In this document: positions 16,746-25,950 of the stretch, piece after piece
How positions within the stretch are numbered: position 1 is the stretch's first letter
How the letters are laid out: the number at the start of each line of letters is the position of its first letter
Source: Rubripirellula amarantea
GTDB taxonomy: Bacteria > Planctomycetota > Planctomycetia > Pirellulales > Pirellulaceae
NCBI RefSeq assembly: GCF_007859865.1
Contig: NZ_SJPI01000001.1
Coordinates: 2,683,132-2,747,131 of the forward strand
Direction of reading: 5' to 3'
DNA: 64,000 nucleotides
The notes under the pieces: generated by a model
The model's database searches: none
What the model was told of the DNA's origin: nothing
What the model saw: only the letters and a program-made list of their open reading frames with translations
Program-made: the position numbers and the translations under genes

Positions 16746-17388
16746 CGGAAGATTCGACTTCCTGCTCTTCAAGCAATTCTCGAAGCCGGCGAACCGCACG
16801 CAAATATCGCATGCTTGCTGCGGGCGGATTCAAGTCAAGAACCTGCGCGATTTCGATGTTCGTTAAGTGTTCGTAGTGTCGCATCAAGATGATCTCACGA
16901 TCTTGGTCAGGCAGCATCTCAATGACGGCTTCGACCTTGCTTGCGATTTCCCGCTGCGTGGCGGCCGCAGCGGGCGTCAACGCAGGATCGCAAAGCTGAA
17001 CGGCAAGTTCCATGGTGGATTGATCGTTGCCGGTGGGGACTGACATCGGTTGTTCGCGGTCCATGCTTCGTTTGGCACTCACACGATGTCTTCGATACGT
17101 ATCGATGATTCGGTCCCAAGCGATTTGACGCAACCAAAGATGAAACGCCATCGCCGGATCGTCGAGATACTTCGTAAGCCGGTTGTTGGCCTCAAGCATG
17201 ACATCCTGAACGACGTCCGAGACGTCAACGCGGCGTTGAACCTTGCGGTCAAGCCGCATTTCAACCAATCGTCGGATTGGTCCACGGTGGCGTTCAAGCA
17301 GCTTATTAACCGCGTCCTCGTCCCCCGACCGCGCAGCCGCCAGCAGCGTTTCCGTTTTATCGTCACTGGGCCATATCGACTTTGCCAT
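16738..17388 (-). CDS. ECF-type RNA polymerase sigma factor
   Basis: The 216-residue protein has sigma region 2 (VDVSDVVQDVMLEANNRL and FHLWLRQIAWDRIIDTYRRH) and region 4 (IEMLPDQDREIILMRHYEHL, then a helix-turn-helix NIEIAQVLDLNPPAASMRYLRA). Spacing and motifs fit the planctomycete sigma-70/ECF group that partners Ser/Thr kinases. The acidic C-terminal tail EEQEVESSDD could be a phosphorylation target; this is inference. A good Shine-Dalgarno (AGGAG, 7 nt before the ATG at 17388) marks the start. Its last codons overlap the kinase start by 8 nt (ATGACTGA), a strong sign of coupled translation. No classical anti-sigma gene is nearby. Confidence 0.92.
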   Translation of the reverse strand: MAKSIWPSDDKTETLLAAARSGDEDAVNKLLERHRGPIRRLVEMRLDRKVQRRVDVSDVVQDVMLEANNRLTKYLDDPAMAFHLWLRQIAWDRIIDTYRRHRVSAKRSMDREQPMSVPTGNDQSTMELAVQLCDPALTPAAAATQREIASKVEAVIEMLPDQDREIILMRHYEHLTNIEIAQVLDLNPPAASMRYLRAVRRLRELLEEQEVESSDD

Positions 17389-17470
17389 GGGTTGCTCCTG
17401 TGAGCATTCTAGTGCAGCGTAAAGCCAGTGGACTTTACCGACCGTTGGACTTCACTGGATTGCGAATTCG

Positions 17471-18208
17471 CTACTGAATTGGCCGCAGCGAAATATCTTT
17501 GAATCGTACAGTCATTGCTGGACCACGATGGAGTTGCAACGCGATTACACCGCTTTTGGCGGCAGTATCCGTCTGTCCGTCGATTACCTCGGCGGTCAAC
17601 GTTTCGTTGATGTAGTGTTGCAGGTGATTCGCCTTGGCGACAATTCGAAAGTCATTCCATTGCCCCGGGTGGATGCCGTTTCCGAGAGCCTGAGCGTCCC
17701 CCATTCGTTTGGTCAGCTTTTCGCCGTCGTCGTCAATCGTCACTCTTTCGCCCCGCTTGGCTAGGATTCCGCGGCGCCCTTCCTCGTACAAAATTCCGGC
17801 GAATGTGTTTGCGAAGTCTATATCCGCCTGATAACCCTGAACCACAAATTTGTCTTCATCGACCAGAGTGCTTCGGTACTGAACGCCCGAATTGCCCGAT
17901 TCGATTTTGAATCGTAGCGTCAATTCGAAGTTTCCGAATTCCTTGCCGCTGTAAACCAAAAACGTGTTCTTCTCAATTGGATCGCTGTCATTGGTGCGTC
18001 CCACGATCTGGCCGTCCTCGACGGTCCATAGTTTTTCGTTGCCAACCCATCCATCAAGCGAATCGCCGTCAAACAGAACAACCGTTTCACCAACGCTATC
18101 GATGTCATCGGCCAAGGTGGGGACAGCGGGCAACCAAGCAAGCGAAACCATCGCGAGTAGTCGTAGGTTCATAAGCAAGCGTGTTCGATGGTTTAGTAAG
18201 TGAATCAT
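17471..18208 (-). CDS. Secreted DUF1080 protein (3-keto-disaccharide hydrolase family)
   Basis: A 245-residue protein with an N-terminal signal (LLMNLRLLAMVSLAWLPAVP, cleavage likely after TLADD) and a single DUF1080 domain: FDGDSLDGW at the start, NSGVQYRS in the centre and VRFKDISLRPI at the end. It is a jelly-roll fold expected to act on glycosides in the periplasm. Its ATG at 18208 overlaps the stop of the upstream hydrolase by one base (TAATG), so the two genes are translated together. The paired hydrolase suggests joint action on one substrate; this is inferred. The sequence is complete and of normal length for the family. Confidence 0.88.
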   Translation of the reverse strand: MIHLLNHRTRLLMNLRLLAMVSLAWLPAVPTLADDIDSVGETVVLFDGDSLDGWVGNEKLWTVEDGQIVGRTNDSDPIEKNTFLVYSGKEFGNFELTLRFKIESGNSGVQYRSTLVDEDKFVVQGYQADIDFANTFAGILYEEGRRGILAKRGERVTIDDDGEKLTKRMGDAQALGNGIHPGQWNDFRIVAKANHLQHYINETLTAEVIDGQTDTAAKSGVIALQLHRGPAMTVRFKDISLRPIQ

Positions 18209-20220
18209 TAGTTTTCCTCAGATGAAATGTTCCAGGTTTCGTCAAAAAGTCCTTCGGCCAGAATGTCGCCCGCAAAAATTCCGTTCTCGGTGCTGTCGGC
18301 GTCGAAAATGGCCCAATCGCCAAGCATTGCGATTTGTCTTGAATTACTAACGTTCGAAAAATCGCGAAACGTCATGCCGGAGTTCGCAACCACGTAGCGC
18401 TCAGGGTTTTCTGGATTGGGGTAACAGAATGCTGCCACACTCGTGGTCGGATCAAAACTTTGATTGCCAACGGAAAGCTTGTCTTTGGTCCAATGGATCG
18501 GCAGCTCAGATGCAACTTTCGCAAGGTATTGATTGCTGGTGAAATCACCAAAGCAAATGAGATTACAGCTTCGAATCTGTTCCTGCGTGACGTCCGTATC
18601 TTTGACCCAATGAATGTCACCTCGCATCAAAGTTTTCCAACGTTGCCCAGCGTACTTCATTTCGCGGTCTATGAAGCGTTGAGCGGTTCCGTGCGAGGCC
18701 GGTCGGCTGGGGATCACGAATAGGAAACGGCTGCAGAAGGCGTCGTCGATGGGCCCTTGCATCCCAGGTCGTTTGCGAAGCGGACCCGTGGCTAGTGGTC
18801 CCGCTTTCCATTGGCCGTCGTCAGCCAATGACAGATCGAGCGACTGCTTATCCGAGATCAGCCAAGGATCGAGGGTTTGCCCATCGATGGTCACATTCAG
18901 ATTGTCGGACTGGGAAATTTTCATCGGGGCGACCAGCAGTTGTATCGCTGTCACGCCGTCGGTTTGAAGACGAACGTCACCTCTTGCGTTGACGGAACCG
19001 ATGACGGTCCCCGGTTCATAGTGCTGTTTTAATCCTTCAACCGATACCCAACCCGCGTCGTTGTATCGCAAGTGATGGGTGACGAAATGAATGTCTCGCG
19101 CCGGTTCAGCCTCGTTTGCGTAGGTTTGAAGAAGGTCATTGATCTTCTTCTTCGACGGCTCGTCAATCTTGTGGGCCATCCCTTCGCCAATAATGTGTTC
19201 GAACTTGATGGACTGTTGGGACAACGATTGCGTCACTCGTTCTGCGGCTTGTCGCTGCTTATCGACTTCACCACTGTAAGCAACCACGTGGGTGTTTTGC
19301 AGATTCGATGCCCAAGGCAGCACGTCGTAGATTCGCAGAAGCTTCTTGCCAACTTCCGAAATCGGATAAGGAGTCTTTTGACCCCAGTTTTGATAGACGA
19401 TCGTGTCAACGAAACCAGCACCAGGGTTCACCGCAAACCAACGCGTCGGGTCATGAGCTGCGATATGCCAAACTCCGGCGCCTCCCATGGAAAAGCCACG
19501 AAGCGCAACTCGATCATCGTCTACCGAGGCGAGCTGACGCAGGGCATCCAGCGATTCGTAAACATCGGTTTCACCGGCAAACTTAAATGCATTGCAGTGG
19601 CGACCGAAGGGATGCAACACGATGGTGTCTTCAGGTGCGTACTCGCCGATCTTGTTGCTGCGTTCATCTAGAAAAGCGATCTCTGTTTTATTGTCGCCTC
19701 GTCCATGCAGCCACACGTCGACTCGGTACGTTTTTGCCAAATCGAAATTGGCGGGGATCACAAGTCCGAAGGGCTGAACCGAATGGTCGATCTGCGACCG
19801 AAAGCCGCCAACGACTAACTGAGGCTTATCGAGCGGTTTCGATTCAAGTCCCAACCAAGTGAGCTTGTTTTTGGCGCGGGATATTGTCTTGATCCGACGT
19901 TCGGCTTCATCAAGCAATGAATTCGCCCGGGCGACATCTTTTTCATGGAAAAAGCCATTCTGTTTGATTGCTAAATCCACGGCGCGGACGAGTGCGTCCA
20001 CGTGAGGTTGCCATTGATTGACGTCCACGTCGGTCTTGCGACCTGCTCGTTGATAGGAGTTGCGGATGGCAGTAATGCGAGCCTCGAGATCTCGTTTGTC
20101 GCTGGCATCAATCTCGATACCTGCCGGTGGCAGCGATTTGTAGGTCTCTGCATCCACCGGGAAGGCAGTAGCAACGATCAGGCAAAATGAAAGGAACAGT
20201 CGTGTTCGAAGTGGGGGCAC
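18208..20220 (-). CDS. Secreted alpha/beta hydrolase (esterase/peptidase S9-like)
   Basis: This 670-residue protein starts with GTG at 20220, supported by GGAG about 10 nt upstream, and has a signal peptide (LFLSFCLIVATAFPVDA). A hydrolase core follows a helical linker: the nucleophile elbow is GFSMGGAG, with an oxyanion-type segment VDVWLHGRGDNK before it and a candidate catalytic His in GEGMAHKI. The second half (after about residue 400) carries a beta-rich region and a C-terminal module seen in planctomycete 'prolyl oligopeptidase family' proteins. Substrate could be an ester-linked polysaccharide decoration. It is upstream of and translationally coupled to the DUF1080 gene. It is divergent from the photolyase gene. 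Confidence 0.8.
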   Translation of the reverse strand: MPPLRTRLFLSFCLIVATAFPVDAETYKSLPPAGIEIDASDKRDLEARITAIRNSYQRAGRKTDVDVNQWQPHVDALVRAVDLAIKQNGFFHEKDVARANSLLDEAERRIKTISRAKNKLTWLGLESKPLDKPQLVVGGFRSQIDHSVQPFGLVIPANFDLAKTYRVDVWLHGRGDNKTEIAFLDERSNKIGEYAPEDTIVLHPFGRHCNAFKFAGETDVYESLDALRQLASVDDDRVALRGFSMGGAGVWHIAAHDPTRWFAVNPGAGFVDTIVYQNWGQKTPYPISEVGKKLLRIYDVLPWASNLQNTHVVAYSGEVDKQRQAAERVTQSLSQQSIKFEHIIGEGMAHKIDEPSKKKINDLLQTYANEAEPARDIHFVTHHLRYNDAGWVSVEGLKQHYEPGTVIGSVNARGDVRLQTDGVTAIQLLVAPMKISQSDNLNVTIDGQTLDPWLISDKQSLDLSLADDGQWKAGPLATGPLRKRPGMQGPIDDAFCSRFLFVIPSRPASHGTAQRFIDREMKYAGQRWKTLMRGDIHWVKDTDVTQEQIRSCNLICFGDFTSNQYLAKVASELPIHWTKDKLSVGNQSFDPTTSVAAFCYPNPENPERYVVANSGMTFRDFSNVSNSRQIAMLGDWAIFDADSTENGIFAGDILAEGLFDETWNISSEEN

Positions 20221-20363
20221 CTTGGCAATCTCCTAGGGTGTTTGGGGTGGGCTGACGTCGCTAACCAGTCGCAATCACTAAGTCGCAATGGTCCGAGCCG
20301 CGATTGATCGGGCATGACGGGTAAGGTAGGAGTGGTCACTGCAGAAGCGGGCCGTGTTGATCG

Positions 20364-20391
20364 GTAATCAGTGATCAGTAATCAGTGATCG
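20364..20391. repeat. 14-bp direct repeat, 2 units
   Basis: Two adjacent 14-bp copies, GTAATCAGTGATCA and GTAATCAGTGATCG, lie in the intergenic region between the divergent hydrolase and photolyase genes. Each contains TGATCA-like symmetry. They could be a short operator or a slippage product; nothing in the sequence decides between these. Confidence 0.5.
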
Positions 20392-20465
20392 GGGCTGCGT
20401 CTCGGTGACTTGGTAGGTCAGTCACAAAACAGCATAACTTGGCGAGGCAGGTGGAAGGATAGTCG

Positions 20466-22028
20466 ATGACGAGAATACGCAATTTGATCGTTGTTTTGGG
20501 GGACCAGCTCAATCACGATTCGTCGGCATTCGATGATTTCGATGCATCGTGCGACCGAGTTTGGATGGCGGAGAATCAAGAAGAGGCAACTCACGTTTGG
20601 TGCCACAAGTTTCGGTTGGTGGCTTTCTTCGCTCCGATGCGTCACTTCCGAGACGAACTGAAAGAGTCTGGCAAGGAAGTCATTTACCACGAGCTTCCCA
20701 AAGATGGCCGCAAAGCAAGGACCAGCAGTTTTGCCAGTTTGCTACGGGAAACGCTTGAATCACACCCGATCGAACGCGTCGTAATGGTCCAGCCGGGTGA
20801 TTACCGCGTCGAAGAATCTATTCGGTCAGTTGTCGACGAGCAGAAGGTGAAATTCGACAAACGCGATGATCGTTCGTTCTTTTGTTCCATTGAGCAGTTT
20901 GCGGATTGGGCCGACGGGCGAAAGTCGATGGTGTTGGAGCAGTTCTATCGCACGATGCGTAAGGAACATGATGTGCTCGTCGACGCCGATGGCAAACCCG
21001 AGGGTGGTGATTGGAATTACGATTCGGAAAATCGTGGCAAGTTTGGCAAAGGTGGTCCGAAAGATGTTCCATCGTTGCCTTCATTTCGACGAGACAAGAT
21101 TACCGAAGAGGTGATCGAAATGGTGAACTCGCGATTCGCCGATCACCCAGGCAAGTGTGATGGCTTTGATTTACCGGTCAACCGCGATCAGGCATTGGCC
21201 TATCTCGACGATTTCGTCTCGCATCGTTTGTCGGAGTTTGGGACGTACCAAGACGCGATGTGGTCCGAGCAGAAGTTCCTCTACCATTCGCGTCTGTCCA
21301 ATGCGATCAACCTTCACTTGCTGAGTCCTCGCGAAGTCGTTGATGCGGCAATCGTCGCGTACAAAGAAGATCAGGCACCCTTGAATTCGGTCGAAGGTTT
21401 CATCCGGCAGATTCTGGGCTGGCGAGAGTACGTACGAGGAATGTATTGGACTCGCATGCCTGAATACGGCGAGAAGAACGCCTTGCAGTGCGATGAATCA
21501 CAGGACGTGCCATCATTCTTCTGGGATGGTGAAACCAAAATGGCTTGCGTTGCCGATTCGATGCGGTTGTTAATTGAGACCGCTTACGCGCACCATATCC
21601 AACGTTTGATGGTGTTGGGATTGTTCGCGCAACTCTACGGCGTGCATCCGAGCAAGTTCAACGATTGGCACATGGCCATGTATGCCGACGCCATTGACTG
21701 GGTTTCGCTGCCCAACGCGCTGGGAATGAGCCAGCATGGTGACGGTGGGGTGATGGCGACGAAACCGTATTGCGCGTCGGGGAACTACATCAATCGAATG
21801 AGCAATTACTGCAAGTCGTGCCCGTATAAACCGGGGGAAGCGACGGGCGAGGACGCTTGCCCGTTCACGACTTTGTACTGGGACTTTCTCGATCGACACT
21901 ACGATCGTTTTAAGAAGAACAATCGCATGGCAATGCAGCTCAAGCATGTTGAGCGGAAAGATAAAAAAGAGCTTCACCAAATTCGCGTTCGTGCAAAACA
22001 GATTCGCGAAGGTGCAATCGAGATCTAA
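20466..22028 (+). CDS. Iron-sulfur bacterial photolyase/cryptochrome (FeS-BCP)
   Basis: The 520-residue protein is of the deoxyribodipyrimidine photolyase-related class: it opens with RNLIVVLGDQLN and contains the FAD-domain segments GFIRQILGWREYVRGMYW and HHIQRLMVLGLFAQLYGVHP. Four cysteines at residues 361, 449, 452 and 465 match in spacing the [4Fe-4S] ligands of Agrobacterium PhrB (350, 438, 441, 454), a (6-4) photolyase. So a light-driven (6-4) photoproduct repair role is likely. A good Shine-Dalgarno (GGAAGG) precedes the ATG at 20466. The 3' end overlaps the convergent SseB gene by 3 bases. It is followed by DNA-repair genes only some 3 kb away, with no operon link visible. Confidence 0.9.
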   Translation: MTRIRNLIVVLGDQLNHDSSAFDDFDASCDRVWMAENQEEATHVWCHKFRLVAFFAPMRHFRDELKESGKEVIYHELPKDGRKARTSSFASLLRETLESHPIERVVMVQPGDYRVEESIRSVVDEQKVKFDKRDDRSFFCSIEQFADWADGRKSMVLEQFYRTMRKEHDVLVDADGKPEGGDWNYDSENRGKFGKGGPKDVPSLPSFRRDKITEEVIEMVNSRFADHPGKCDGFDLPVNRDQALAYLDDFVSHRLSEFGTYQDAMWSEQKFLYHSRLSNAINLHLLSPREVVDAAIVAYKEDQAPLNSVEGFIRQILGWREYVRGMYWTRMPEYGEKNALQCDESQDVPSFFWDGETKMACVADSMRLLIETAYAHHIQRLMVLGLFAQLYGVHPSKFNDWHMAMYADAIDWVSLPNALGMSQHGDGGVMATKPYCASGNYINRMSNYCKSCPYKPGEATGEDACPFTTLYWDFLDRHYDRFKKNNRMAMQLKHVERKDKKELHQIRVRAKQIREGAIEI

Positions 22029-22417
22029 CCCTGGGCTGCAACGATCAAGGCGGCCAGTTCCGGTTCGATCATCTCTGATGATTCAAATTCTGGGTCGATC
22101 AGCATGCCGAACCCTTCCGGCAAGTATTCCAGCAGAGCTTCGCCTTCAACGACAAGCCCTTCGACTTCTTCGGTGTCTTCGAACAGGTCTTCTTGCTCGT
22201 TGACAAACTGACCAGCAAGTTCTTCGCTGGTGAAGATCACGAGTGCCTCGTGGCCGTCGATTTCGGCGGTCAGTGCTCCGCCGCCATCATCATCTTCGTC
22301 CTCATTTCCGTCGGACATGCTGATCAGAACGAATTCAGCCTTCGCCATCAGTTCACGGATCTTGGCGGGGTCTTTCTCGGCAATCGCATTTAGGAACGCG
22401 TTGGTATCGTCGGACAT
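22025..22417 (-). CDS. SseB-family acidic protein
   Basis: The frame extends to 22486, but the ATG at 22417 starts a protein of 130 residues that opens MSDDTNAFLNAIAEKDPAKI. It is acidic (NEDEDDDGGG, EDLFEDTEEVEG) and has the SseB pattern: VLISMSDG, HEALVIFTSEELAGQFV, and the C-terminal GFGMLIDPEFES. SseB proteins are small cytosolic proteins related to a Salmonella enhancer of serine sensitivity; their function is generally unclear. The stop is shared with the convergent photolyase stop (CTAA at 22025-22028). The VWA gene lies 184 bp upstream on the same strand. Confidence 0.75.
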   Translation of the reverse strand: MSDDTNAFLNAIAEKDPAKIRELMAKAEFVLISMSDGNEDEDDDGGGALTAEIDGHEALVIFTSEELAGQFVNEQEDLFEDTEEVEGLVVEGEALLEYLPEGFGMLIDPEFESSEMIEPELAALIVAAQG

Positions 22418-22601
22418 CAGTTCGGGTCTCTGTGGAAGTTTCAAAGAGTTGGTGAGTTTCAGCAGCGACGAACAAAAATCCGGCACTTGAGGTCTTGAAT
22501 TCCCGAATCATAGCGAAAGTGGGTGCCACGCAAGAGGGAGTTGGGGAATCTCGGCTAATTCTCAGCAGCTTCCAGCGGTCTTTCCAGCCACTTCGTCGCT
22601 G

Positions 22602-24914
22602 CTAGGCCAAGTTCCATCGTCGTCGCAGAAACCACTCCGTGGAAAGCGCAGCGGCAAAAATGATGAACAAAGGCCACCCAGTGCGAGGGCCATCGCCGAG
22701 CCGAGCTTTGTTCACCATTGGCGTTTCGGCCTTTTTTCGGCGAGCCTGGATCGTTTCGAGCAATTCGTCGATTTCACTTGGCGAAAAGGATCGCCCACCT
22801 TGGTCGACGGTTTGATTGGCAAGTTGATTCAGAAACACCGGGTCCGCCATGGGACGCGTCAGTTCGAGACTTTGGTCGATCACCTGGAACGCCAACTCGG
22901 CCGCCTCGATGTCGTTTCTCGCTGATCGGGTCCGAACTCTCAGTTTGTAGATGCCCGGTGGCAATTCAGGAACTTCACCTGAAATCGCCATCCCTGACGA
23001 TTCACCTCGAGCGATTCGTGTTGATGCGATCGGTTGAGGTTCCTGGTCCGCTTCGCTCGCGATCACTTCAGCCACGAGTTCGATGTCTTGCTGGTCGGCA
23101 CCCAGCGACTCAATTGACGCATTGAATTGCGGCGCCGCATCGCCAGTGAATCGCCGCGAATCAAGCTGCAGTAAGATTTTGTCGCCACCGGATTCATCTC
23201 GCGAAAGTAACCACAACATCACTTGTCGCCAGAATCGACGATGAGCTTCTGACCGCCCGGCTCGCCACCAACGCCATGTCGAATCGAAAGCGATCGAGGC
23301 AACGCGGCCGCGGCCATACCCGCCGACAACCATCAATGGTTCTTCATTGGAAGTCTGCAGCAGCGTATCGACTCCAGCGGCAACCTTGGCGCCGATCCAT
23401 CGGTTGGCACCCAGTTGCGGCGGCAGCGTTTGCCAAGTTTCCGCCGGAGTGGAGCCACCGAGATCGGTGATAGGGTGTGAACGGGCGAGCCGTATCTGGA
23501 CGGCGCCTTCGATTTGCGTCTCGGGGTCAACGTCGGCCGAGAACGCTCGACGCCGTGCAGCATCCATCTCGATCGGAAGCACTGCGGCGAGCGGTGAATC
23601 GGCGTAACCGCCCACGTCGTACGTATGAAAACCACCTAGCGTTACTAAGCCCGCACCCGCTTCTACCGATTTCGCCAGCTCCGTCCATTGCTGGGTGCTG
23701 ATCGCGGACGCGTCAAGGTCGCCAATGATGTAGACATCAAATCGGCCAGGTTTGAAAAAATCTTGCAGGTCTACGGGCCAAGCGGATCGAGTGTCTTCAG
23801 GAATCCAACGAGCGGTCAGGTCGAGGTCGGGAAATCGTCGCAGCGATCGTCTCAAGAAAGCATATTCCTGGCGAAGCGAACCCTCAATGTAAAGAACGCG
23901 ACCACCACCTTCGCGAACATCGACGAAGGCAATTTGGCGATTGTTGGTGGTTACGTTCTCTCCGTCTTGCGGATCCGCTTGCACGATCAAGCGATAGGTC
24001 CCAGGCTCAGGGGCCATGACGGGAATGCTCATCGAAAGCAAGTCAGTGGCGCGGTCGGATCTTGCTTGTCGAGTGGCAACCTCGTCCAAGTTGCCTTGTT
24101 CATCCATCCAAGACACTCGTATCGGGACATCGATGCCCGCCAAGCCTCGTGTGCGAACTTGGAAGTCAATCTGGATTTGGTTGCCGGCGAACATCTGAAA
24201 GCTATCGTTGAGCGCGTCGATTGCCACGTCTCGCGAAGCATTCTCGCTTGCGGCTGGTCCGATCGGGATTGTCCAAAGTGGAACTCCAAGCGAATCAAGC
24301 GTTTTTGCGCCGCGTGCGGCTCCGCTACCTGAAACGGGAGCCGTTTGCGTTCCGTCGCCCATCATCACGACACCCGCGATGGGTTGGCCTTGGGCGGCCG
24401 CGATCGCGGCGACGATGGCTTGGTCCAAATCAGTTGACGAGCCATCGGCGACGAGTGATTGAAGCAACTCGGAATCGCTTCCTGCTGATGCGAACTTTGA
24501 TTCGCCGCTCTCTGAACCACCGACCAATTTGGATTCACCAGCGTATGTCAGCAATCGAAGCGACAGCGATTCGTCAAGCTTTTTGATTCCAGAGGTTAAT
24601 TGTTCAGCCGCCTTCGATTGAGTCTTAAAGCGAACACCGCCTTCCCCATCGGGAAGTGTCATGCTTTGAGAGACATCTAGGGCGACGATCAACGCCGCGT
24701 CGGCAGGTCGATTGTCCGTCGTAACCAAGGCCGGTCGAAAGCAGGCGACAATGAGAACTCCCGCAGCGACCAACCGCAGGGTCATCAGTGTCCGACGACG
24801 GTTTTTATCCGGCGTGGGCGGCGTGACGAGCAAGACCACGGCGACGGTCACGACCACCAATGCAATCGCAAGAGCCAAAGACCCGTAGATCGGTTCGAGG
24901 GCAAACCGCGTCAA
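22602..24914 (-). CDS. Membrane VWA / glutamine-amidotransferase-like protein
   Basis: A 770-residue protein with two N-terminal hydrophobic helices (ALAIALVVVTVAVVLLV and LRLVAAGVLIVACF), a von Willebrand A domain with the metal-binding motif DVSQSM, then a GATase-1-like region (GRFDVYIIGDLDASAI, GLVTLGGFHTY) and the typical tail segment VASIAFDSTWRWW. A last helix (WPLFIIFAAALSTEWFL) precedes the C-terminus. Such proteins occur in BatA/MoxR-type clusters, but the companion genes are absent here. The frame has no ATG at its head; a TTG at 24914 with GAGG 8 nt upstream is the best start. It probably faces the periplasm as a binding platform. Confidence 0.8.
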   Translation of the reverse strand: MTRFALEPIYGSLALAIALVVVTVAVVLLVTPPTPDKNRRRTLMTLRLVAAGVLIVACFRPALVTTDNRPADAALIVALDVSQSMTLPDGEGGVRFKTQSKAAEQLTSGIKKLDESLSLRLLTYAGESKLVGGSESGESKFASAGSDSELLQSLVADGSSTDLDQAIVAAIAAAQGQPIAGVVMMGDGTQTAPVSGSGAARGAKTLDSLGVPLWTIPIGPAASENASRDVAIDALNDSFQMFAGNQIQIDFQVRTRGLAGIDVPIRVSWMDEQGNLDEVATRQARSDRATDLLSMSIPVMAPEPGTYRLIVQADPQDGENVTTNNRQIAFVDVREGGGRVLYIEGSLRQEYAFLRRSLRRFPDLDLTARWIPEDTRSAWPVDLQDFFKPGRFDVYIIGDLDASAISTQQWTELAKSVEAGAGLVTLGGFHTYDVGGYADSPLAAVLPIEMDAARRRAFSADVDPETQIEGAVQIRLARSHPITDLGGSTPAETWQTLPPQLGANRWIGAKVAAGVDTLLQTSNEEPLMVVGGYGRGRVASIAFDSTWRWWRAGRSEAHRRFWRQVMLWLLSRDESGGDKILLQLDSRRFTGDAAPQFNASIESLGADQQDIELVAEVIASEADQEPQPIASTRIARGESSGMAISGEVPELPPGIYKLRVRTRSARNDIEAAELAFQVIDQSLELTRPMADPVFLNQLANQTVDQGGRSFSPSEIDELLETIQARRKKAETPMVNKARLGDGPRTGWPLFIIFAAALSTEWFLRRRWNLA

Positions 24915-25053
24915 CGTGGCAACCTCGCGTGAGGATAAACAATCGCCGCTTCAATCGGTTGCATCATGCGTAGGGCCGGCGTGAGAAAGGACTCCGTAAA
25001 GACAAAGCGTATCCGAGAAAAGCTGCCTGAAACAAGCCGAGCGACATCGTTGC

Positions 25054-25848
25054 CTAGGATTTCTTGCGTTGGCAGCTTTGGCAAACGTACAGCTTCCTTG
25101 CGGCAACCTCGACGGTTTGGATCGCCGAGTTACATCGAGGGCATGACTTCTTGCCGTAGACTCGAAAGCGATCTTTGCCGTCGATCTTTGCTAAAGGCAT
25201 GCCGGCTTCTTTGGCGGTGACGCTAATGATTTTTCCGTACTTCAAACCCGTCTTCATCATTTTTGTGAGTGATCGCCACAGCTCATCAAACGATGATTGA
25301 GAAAGATCACGGCCAACGATTTCAGGGTCGAGCCTCGTTTCAAATAACACTTCGGCGCGAAAGATGTTTCCGACGCCGGCCACTACGGATTGGTCGAGCA
25401 GCAATCCACCAATCGGTTTGTTGCTTTTGTGAAACGCTGCCCAGACATCGGACTTTTTTCCACCGGCCAGCGGATCCGGGCCGAGCTTGGCAACAATTTC
25501 GTCGCGCATGTCACCGTCGATCACCCGGCACGTGGTGGGGCCGGTCAAATCAAACGTCGTGGAATCGCCTTTGAGTCGCATTCGCACTTGGCCCACGGGC
25601 GAAGGCGGGGGTGAGGGTAATTCACGGAACTTGCCATAACGACCCAGGTGGACTTGCACGATCGCCTTGTTGTCGAAGTGGTAGAACATGTGCTTGCCCA
25701 CCGCCTCGACTCGATCAAGAACTTTGCCCGATACCTTTCTAGCGTCGGCAGCAAATCGTCCCTGGGGGCTGGTGACTTGAAGCTTCTGGTCGGCAAGCAT
25801 GCCCGTATGTTGCCGAGCGATGAAGTGAGTTTTATGTCCTTCGGGCAT
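25054..25848 (-). CDS. Fpg/Nei-family DNA glycosylase
   Basis: A 264-residue base-excision repair enzyme. The ATG at 25848 is fixed by the N-terminus: after removal of Met it reads PEGHKTHF, giving the catalytic Pro and Glu of the Nei type. The helix-two-turn-helix (DQSVVAGVGNIFRAEVLFET) and the C-terminal zinc finger (CPRCNSAIQTV...YVCQSC) are complete. Members excise oxidised bases and cut the abasic site. The PEGH form resembles actinobacterial Nei-like proteins rather than the MutM PELPE form. It stands alone on the minus strand, about 100 bp after the hypothetical gene at 25951. Confidence 0.9.
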   Translation of the reverse strand: MPEGHKTHFIARQHTGMLADQKLQVTSPQGRFAADARKVSGKVLDRVEAVGKHMFYHFDNKAIVQVHLGRYGKFRELPSPPPSPVGQVRMRLKGDSTTFDLTGPTTCRVIDGDMRDEIVAKLGPDPLAGGKKSDVWAAFHKSNKPIGGLLLDQSVVAGVGNIFRAEVLFETRLDPEIVGRDLSQSSFDELWRSLTKMMKTGLKYGKIISVTAKEAGMPLAKIDGKDRFRVYGKKSCPRCNSAIQTVEVAARKLYVCQSCQRKKS

Positions 25849-25950
25849 GAAGCGTCTTTGTTGCTGGGTGCCCGCAGGCAAAGTGTCATGGGTCGGTAGC
25901 GGAATGTGTGCTGCTGCGCGGACTCAGAAGTGGGGTTTCTGTTTGGCGTC

